A DNA stretch of 64,000 nucleotides from Candidatus Gastranaerophilales bacterium (GTDB lineage Bacteria > Cyanobacteriota > Vampirovibrionia > Gastranaerophilales > Gastranaerophilaceae): the NCBI GenBank assembly GCA_944326905.1, contig CALVFU010000005.1:1-64000 (forward strand), given 5' to 3'. Numbering within the stretch: the stretch's first letter is position 1; each line of letters begins with the position of its first letter. Under the pieces are notes generated by a model. The model saw only the letters and a program-made list of their open reading frames with translations. It was not told the DNA's origin and ran no database searches. Positions 60,356 through 64,000 of this stretch are shown piece after piece. The translations under genes and the position numbers were made by a program.

Positions 60356-61420
60356 TTAATCAAATAAACTGCCTTGAATTGCAGCATGTTTTACACCGAG
60401 ATGCCTGTAACCCTCGGGCGAAACTTTTCTTCCGCGTGGAGTCCGTTGTAAAAGTCCTGCTTGAAGCAGATATGGCTCACATACATCTTCTAAAGTTCTT
60501 ACATCTTCACTCAGGGCGGCTGCAAGCGTTTCTATACCGACAGGTCCTCCGTCATATTTTTCAATAATAAGTTTTAATAGGGCTCTGTCTGTGGTATCAA
60601 GTCCAAATTCGTCAATTTTAAGAATATCAAGGGAAGATTCTGCTACTGTTTCGTTAATTATTCCGTCATATTTAACGATTGCAAAGTCGCTTACACGTTT
60701 TACAAGACGGTTAGCTATACGCGGAGTTCCCCTTGAACGTTTCGCAATAGCTTTTGCTCCTTCATCTGTTATTTCAATATTTAGTATCCCGGCGGTACGC
60801 TTAACTACTTTGGATAATTCTTCAATTGTATAAAATTCAAGCCTTTTTAGAATCCCAAACCTATCTCTTAAGGGGCTTGAAAGTTCTCCGGCTTTAGTTG
60901 TTGCCCCTATTAGTGTAAATTTTGGGAGGGGGATTCTCATTGTCTTAACGGTTTGGCTTTTCCCAGTAGTCATATCAAGCGAAAAGTCTTCCATTGCAGG
61001 ATAAAGTATTTCTTCAGAGACTTTATTCATACGGTGGATTTCGTCGATGAATAATATTTCTCCCTCTTTTAATGACATTAGAATTCCAATGATGTCACGA
61101 GGTCGTTCAAGAGCTGGAGCCGAGGTAATTTTGATAGGTGCGTTCATTTGTTCGGCAATGACGCCGGCGAGAGTTGTTTTGCCTAGACCTGGAGGTCCGT
61201 AAAAAAGCATGTGATCAAGCGGGGTGTTACGTTTTTTTGCTGCTTCGATGCTTATTTTTAGAGTTTCAAGCAGGGTGCTTTGACCGATATATTCATCAAA
61301 ATTTTTTGGGCGGATTGAGTTTTCAAATGTTTTATCGTACTCAATGGAGGCTGATTGTGTTATCGGATTTTTATTTTTTTTCGGCTTATCTGATTCTATA
61401 TTATCTGAAAAAATTGCCAT
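60356..61420 (-). CDS. ruvB: Holliday junction branch migration helicase RuvB
   Basis: RuvB is the hexameric motor for Holliday-junction migration. The 354 residues carry SIRPKNFDEYIGQ, Walker A GPPGLGKTT (75-83), Walker B ILFIDEIHRMNK, sensor 1 TLIGATTKAGELSSPLRDRFG and the C-terminal winged helix (LLQAGLLQRTPRGRK). The N-terminal 30 residues are Lys/Asn-rich and unconserved. ruvA and ruvC are not adjacent. AAGGATA precedes the ATG. Confidence 0.97.
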   Translation of the reverse strand: MAIFSDNIESDKPKKNKNPITQSASIEYDKTFENSIRPKNFDEYIGQSTLLETLKISIEAAKKRNTPLDHMLFYGPPGLGKTTLAGVIAEQMNAPIKITSAPALERPRDIIGILMSLKEGEILFIDEIHRMNKVSEEILYPAMEDFSLDMTTGKSQTVKTMRIPLPKFTLIGATTKAGELSSPLRDRFGILKRLEFYTIEELSKVVKRTAGILNIEITDEGAKAIAKRSRGTPRIANRLVKRVSDFAIVKYDGIINETVAESSLDILKIDEFGLDTTDRALLKLIIEKYDGGPVGIETLAAALSEDVRTLEDVCEPYLLQAGLLQRTPRGRKVSPEGYRHLGVKHAAIQGSLFD

Positions 61421-61427
61421 ATTATCC

Positions 61428-61769
61428 TTATCTGGAAGAAAGTGTTACGTGCAGACCTTCCATAATATTATAAAAGTCTTCTTTAGGGAGAGTAGACATT
61501 GATCGCATTGCAAAATTAACTTCCGGCTTTTTGTCGTACCATCGTCTTGCATTTTCACTCTGATATAGCCCTAGGACGCGCTGGAGACCAAGACTTATTT
61601 CTTCATCTTCTTCATCAGTCTTTTTAGCTTCTTCGCGGAGTTCTTTTATTTGCTTGATAATTACTGCCAGGTCTTTTGACAGTGACCTGATTGTCCGATT
61701 ATCTAATCTTTTAAGCAGTTCAAGCGTTTCTTGTGTTTCTTCATGCTCATCATACCAGCGGCGATTCAT
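61428..61769 (-). CDS. Hypothetical 113-residue helical protein
   Basis: The protein has 113 residues from ATG 61769 with a strong GAGGAGGAG upstream. It is soluble and rich in Glu/Lys/Arg (coiled coil around 15-55; DNRTIRSLSKDLAVIIKQIKELREEAKK), ending in a small globular part (NFAMRSMSTLPKEDFYNIMEGL). It lies seven bases before ruvB and is probably co-transcribed with it. No family recognised. Confidence 0.75.
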   Translation of the reverse strand: MNRRWYDEHEETQETLELLKRLDNRTIRSLSKDLAVIIKQIKELREEAKKTDEEDEEISLGLQRVLGLYQSENARRWYDKKPEVNFAMRSMSTLPKEDFYNIMEGLHVTLSSR

Positions 61770-61829
61770 TATTATACTCCTCCTCACTATATTATACCTG
61801 CCGGCTAAAAGAAGGTCAATTGTGTTAAT

Positions 61830-62984
61830 TTATGCATTAAGAAGAAAACTTCTTGTTTTTGGGAAATATCGTTCAAGATACTCTGTTCTTATTGCTAAAT
61901 CTCCTGCAAAATTTGAGGAGTGATTTACCGCAAAAAGTTCTGCAACGGTTTCTCTCATGCTCATATTTGCAAAACCTTGATTTGTGTTATTAATAAAGTA
62001 AGTTATATGTTCCTTTTGTAAGCTTTCCAGCTCTTTTGCTACTGCAGCAAGCTCTTCATTATAGACTTTCTTAAAATACTCTGCGGCGGAATAGGCAGCT
62101 TTGCCTGTTTCAGCAGAAAAATCATCAATATGTCCTAGTTCATGTCTAAAAATAAAAACATTATCGCAGGACCGAATTGTTCCCTGAAAAGTATTAGCAT
62201 TGCCGCTTAGTGTGAATTCGGTATAGTTAAGTTTTTTGAGTTTTTGACTTATAATTTTTAGTTCATCTGCTGAACATTCTTTAAGCATAGCTTTAAGCTT
62301 CAAAGCGTTTTCAGGAGTATTATTGTCATCAATCAAAGCTTTTAAGTCTATGACAAAATCTTCTTCCCCCTTTGAATTTAGAACTTTTATTCTGTCTGGC
62401 GAATATAAAACCCGGTATTTTTCTCCATTAATTATTGATTCAGCTTCGTTCTCTGAGATAAAGCGATGTTTTATACGGCGTTGTGCTAAATCTTTACCGC
62501 CTTTTGTAATGTCAACGCGCATTGCCCAGCTTCCATTCGGCAATTTTTTATAGCGTGACTTTGTAATTGTGCCATCTAAGCTATCCATCTCTTTGTTTAT
62601 TGATAAAATCCCGGTTTTGCCCTTTTTTATTTCAATAAGCGGCTTTATTGCCCCGTCAGGATAAACAGCATGCCAGTTATGCAGCCCGTCAATAGCAGAA
62701 GGTGTCAAATATTCTGTTCTTATAACTTTACCTGTTTTATCTTTTATTTGTCTTGTTTCTGTAACAACTTTTGAAAGTTTTTTGGGCGCATCAAATTCGT
62801 TTATTCTGATTGGTACTATTTCTTTAATTAAATTGTAATCATTGCCGGCTAGCATTACTCGATTCTTATTTACAGAAGTTGCTGCGTCGTCAAACAATGA
62901 AGCAATTTGCTTGCTGTCTATTAATTTATACTCTTTTGCAAGTGTTTTTAATCCGCTTTTTATTGCAGAAATATTAATTCCCAT
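61830..62984 (-). CDS. Zincin-like metallopeptidase, uncharacterised (second)
   Basis: The protein has 384 residues. FRHELGHIDDF (near 285) is an HExxH zinc motif with the following Asp, about three-quarters along the protein. The N-terminal half is a beta-rich region with KPLIEIKKGKTGILSINKE. There is no signal peptide. CGGGG precedes the ATG. It does not share a clear core with the zincin at 57278 beyond HExxH. The domain order suggests a substrate-binding N-domain and peptidase C-domain. A role is not assigned. Confidence 0.7.
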   Translation of the reverse strand: MGINISAIKSGLKTLAKEYKLIDSKQIASLFDDAATSVNKNRVMLAGNDYNLIKEIVPIRINEFDAPKKLSKVVTETRQIKDKTGKVIRTEYLTPSAIDGLHNWHAVYPDGAIKPLIEIKKGKTGILSINKEMDSLDGTITKSRYKKLPNGSWAMRVDITKGGKDLAQRRIKHRFISENEAESIINGEKYRVLYSPDRIKVLNSKGEEDFVIDLKALIDDNNTPENALKLKAMLKECSADELKIISQKLKKLNYTEFTLSGNANTFQGTIRSCDNVFIFRHELGHIDDFSAETGKAAYSAAEYFKKVYNEELAAVAKELESLQKEHITYFINNTNQGFANMSMRETVAELFAVNHSSNFAGDLAIRTEYLERYFPKTRSFLLNA

Positions 62985-63114
62985 AAAATCCCCGTAAAAT
63001 GTGTTGTAGTAATATAAAGTTTTAAACTTAAAAAAAATTGCTTATATCATTAAGAAATGTTACTGAGATAAATCTTTTAAAGCTGCGCTGCTATGTTTAT
63101 AGTATAATTCCTAT

Positions 63115-64000
63115 ATGAATTTAGATGCCGCGATAGATAGTATTTTATCCCCTATTGCTGATAAAATTTCAGGGATAATATTTTACTCGGTAACAATTAA
63201 AGGAGTTAAAATAGAACTTCTTGTTGCTCTTCTCATTTTTGCAGCAGTTTATTTTACTTTTAGAACAAGATTTATAGGTTTTTGGGGGATAAAACATTCA
63301 ATAGAATTAATAACAAATAATTACAAACATAACGACGGCTATGAAGGTAAAAAACGCGGCGAGTTATCATCATTTCAGGCTTTGTCTGCTACAATATCCG
63401 CTTCTGCTGGAATAGGTAATGTTGCTGGCTCAGCTGCCGCTGTATCAATCGGCGGACCCGGAGTGATTTTCTGGATGGTTATTGCTGGTATTTTATCTAT
63501 GGCTCTTAAGTTTTCTGAAGTACTTTTAGGTGTTAAATTTAGGCAATTAAATCCAGATAATACTGTCTCAGGCGGTCCTATGTATTATATAACCCGAGGC
63601 TTAAAAAAAACATTTCTTGCGCCAATTGCCCCGCATCTTGCCAAAATCTATGCCGTTTGCTGTGTGTTTGCAATGATTGGCGGGTGGAATCTTTTTCAGA
63701 TAAATGCTATGACTGCTCAAATCACGGAAGTTACTGGGGGGCGGAATAGCTTTTTTGCAAATAACGGATGGATATTAGGAACTATTGTAGCAGTAATTAC
63801 CTGGCTTACAATAATCGGCGGGATAAAAGCTATAGGCAAATTTACCTCCAGAGTAACGCCATTGATGTGTTCATTATATGTCATAAGTGCAGTGATAGTG
63901 GTTATTATGAATCTTCATCACCTCTGGGATACAATAGTACTTATTATAACGGAAGCATTTAAGCCGCGAGCTATAGAAGGAGGCGTGTTTGCTTGTGCGT
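63115..64000 (+). CDS. Alanine:sodium symporter family protein (partial)
   Basis: The first 295 residues of an AGCS-type transporter; it is truncated by the window edge. ALSATISASAGIGNVAGSAAAV is the family's sodium/amino-acid signature, followed by GGPGVIFWMVIAGILSMALKFSEVLLGVKFR and the GGPMYYI segment. It imports Ala or Gly with Na+ through the inner membrane. No Shine-Dalgarno: TATAAT (63103-63108) lies six bases before the ATG, so it is probably leaderless. Confidence 0.9.
   Translation, partial: MNLDAAIDSILSPIADKISGIIFYSVTIKGVKIELLVALLIFAAVYFTFRTRFIGFWGIKHSIELITNNYKHNDGYEGKKRGELSSFQALSATISASAGIGNVAGSAAAVSIGGPGVIFWMVIAGILSMALKFSEVLLGVKFRQLNPDNTVSGGPMYYITRGLKKTFLAPIAPHLAKIYAVCCVFAMIGGWNLFQINAMTAQITEVTGGRNSFFANNGWILGTIVAVITWLTIIGGIKAIGKFTSRVTPLMCSLYVISAVIVVIMNLHHLWDTIVLIITEAFKPRAIEGGVFACA

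Noticed and set aside
1-64000. CRISPR arrays, insertion sequences, rRNA operons or a replication origin
   Set aside because: No regularly spaced repeat arrays, no transposase genes with inverted ends and no rRNA sequence were seen. The only phage hallmark genes are at the left end.

Overview
The window is a low-GC bacterial chromosome segment with short intergenic gaps. It carries flagellar rod genes, a tandem set of prepilin-like proteins, an RND efflux system with a TolC-type channel, a short S1 with four S1 repeats, and several lineage-restricted proteins. No photosynthesis gene is present. This combination best fits a non-photosynthetic gut cyanobacterial relative (Gastranaerophilales / Melainabacteria). 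That placement is inferred from gene content and was not tested by alignment.

Left end (1-3440): a decayed or partial prophage next to the 3' end of tRNA-Arg(CCT). It holds two tandem units that look like type I toxin-antitoxin modules: a tiny hydrophobic ORF facing a convergent antisense RNA with its own promoter and terminator. These are followed by a frameshifted DUF1353 gene, a small one-TM coiled-coil protein, a large terminase with a one-base shift near its end, and an M15-type peptidase. Both broken genes shift at sites that resemble programmed frameshift geometry, though simple indels are likelier.

3.6-16.3 kb: tRNA-Arg, YggT, methylthioadenosine phosphorylase, HU, a SIMPL protein, a ROK sugar kinase, a lone prepilin-like protein, a radical SAM enzyme convergent with a 510-aa membrane protein, and the flagellar export ATPase FliI. 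A tight leftward operon follows: a dicarboxylate/amino-acid symporter, an unrecognised Cys-rich protein, a compact BadF/BcrA-type activating ATPase and YraN.

16.7-23.8 kb: a NarL-type response regulator and a soluble histidine kinase lead directly into flgB-flgC-fliE. Four tandem prepilin-like genes sharing a C-terminal motif come next, then smpB from an apparently leaderless promoter.

23.8-39.1 kb: a MerR-like coiled-coil protein, a YhcC-like radical SAM protein, a Ski2-like helicase, a uridine-kinase-like protein and a TPR glycosyltransferase. A 1100-aa zinc-ribbon/STAND-like protein is divergent from the glycosyltransferase. A detached ribosomal block (rpsE-rpmD-rplO-secY) ends at a strong terminator, followed by ispH and rpsA.

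39.1-64 kb: a YjfB-like small protein, the three-gene RND-TolC efflux operon, a TPR protein, a YtxH/DUF948-like envelope cluster, murT without an adjacent gatD, pdxJ, a diguanylate cyclase with a GDEEF signature, a DegT aminotransferase, a GNAT protein, family 4 uracil-DNA glycosylase, a U32 peptidase-family protein and a YqeG phosphatase. Two zincin-like proteins, a NifX-like protein, a bifunctional nuclease, YibE/F and RuvB follow. An alanine:sodium symporter runs off the right edge.

Several genes here lack a Shine-Dalgarno sequence and instead have a -10 box 6-8 bases before the ATG, which suggests leaderless transcription is common in this genome.
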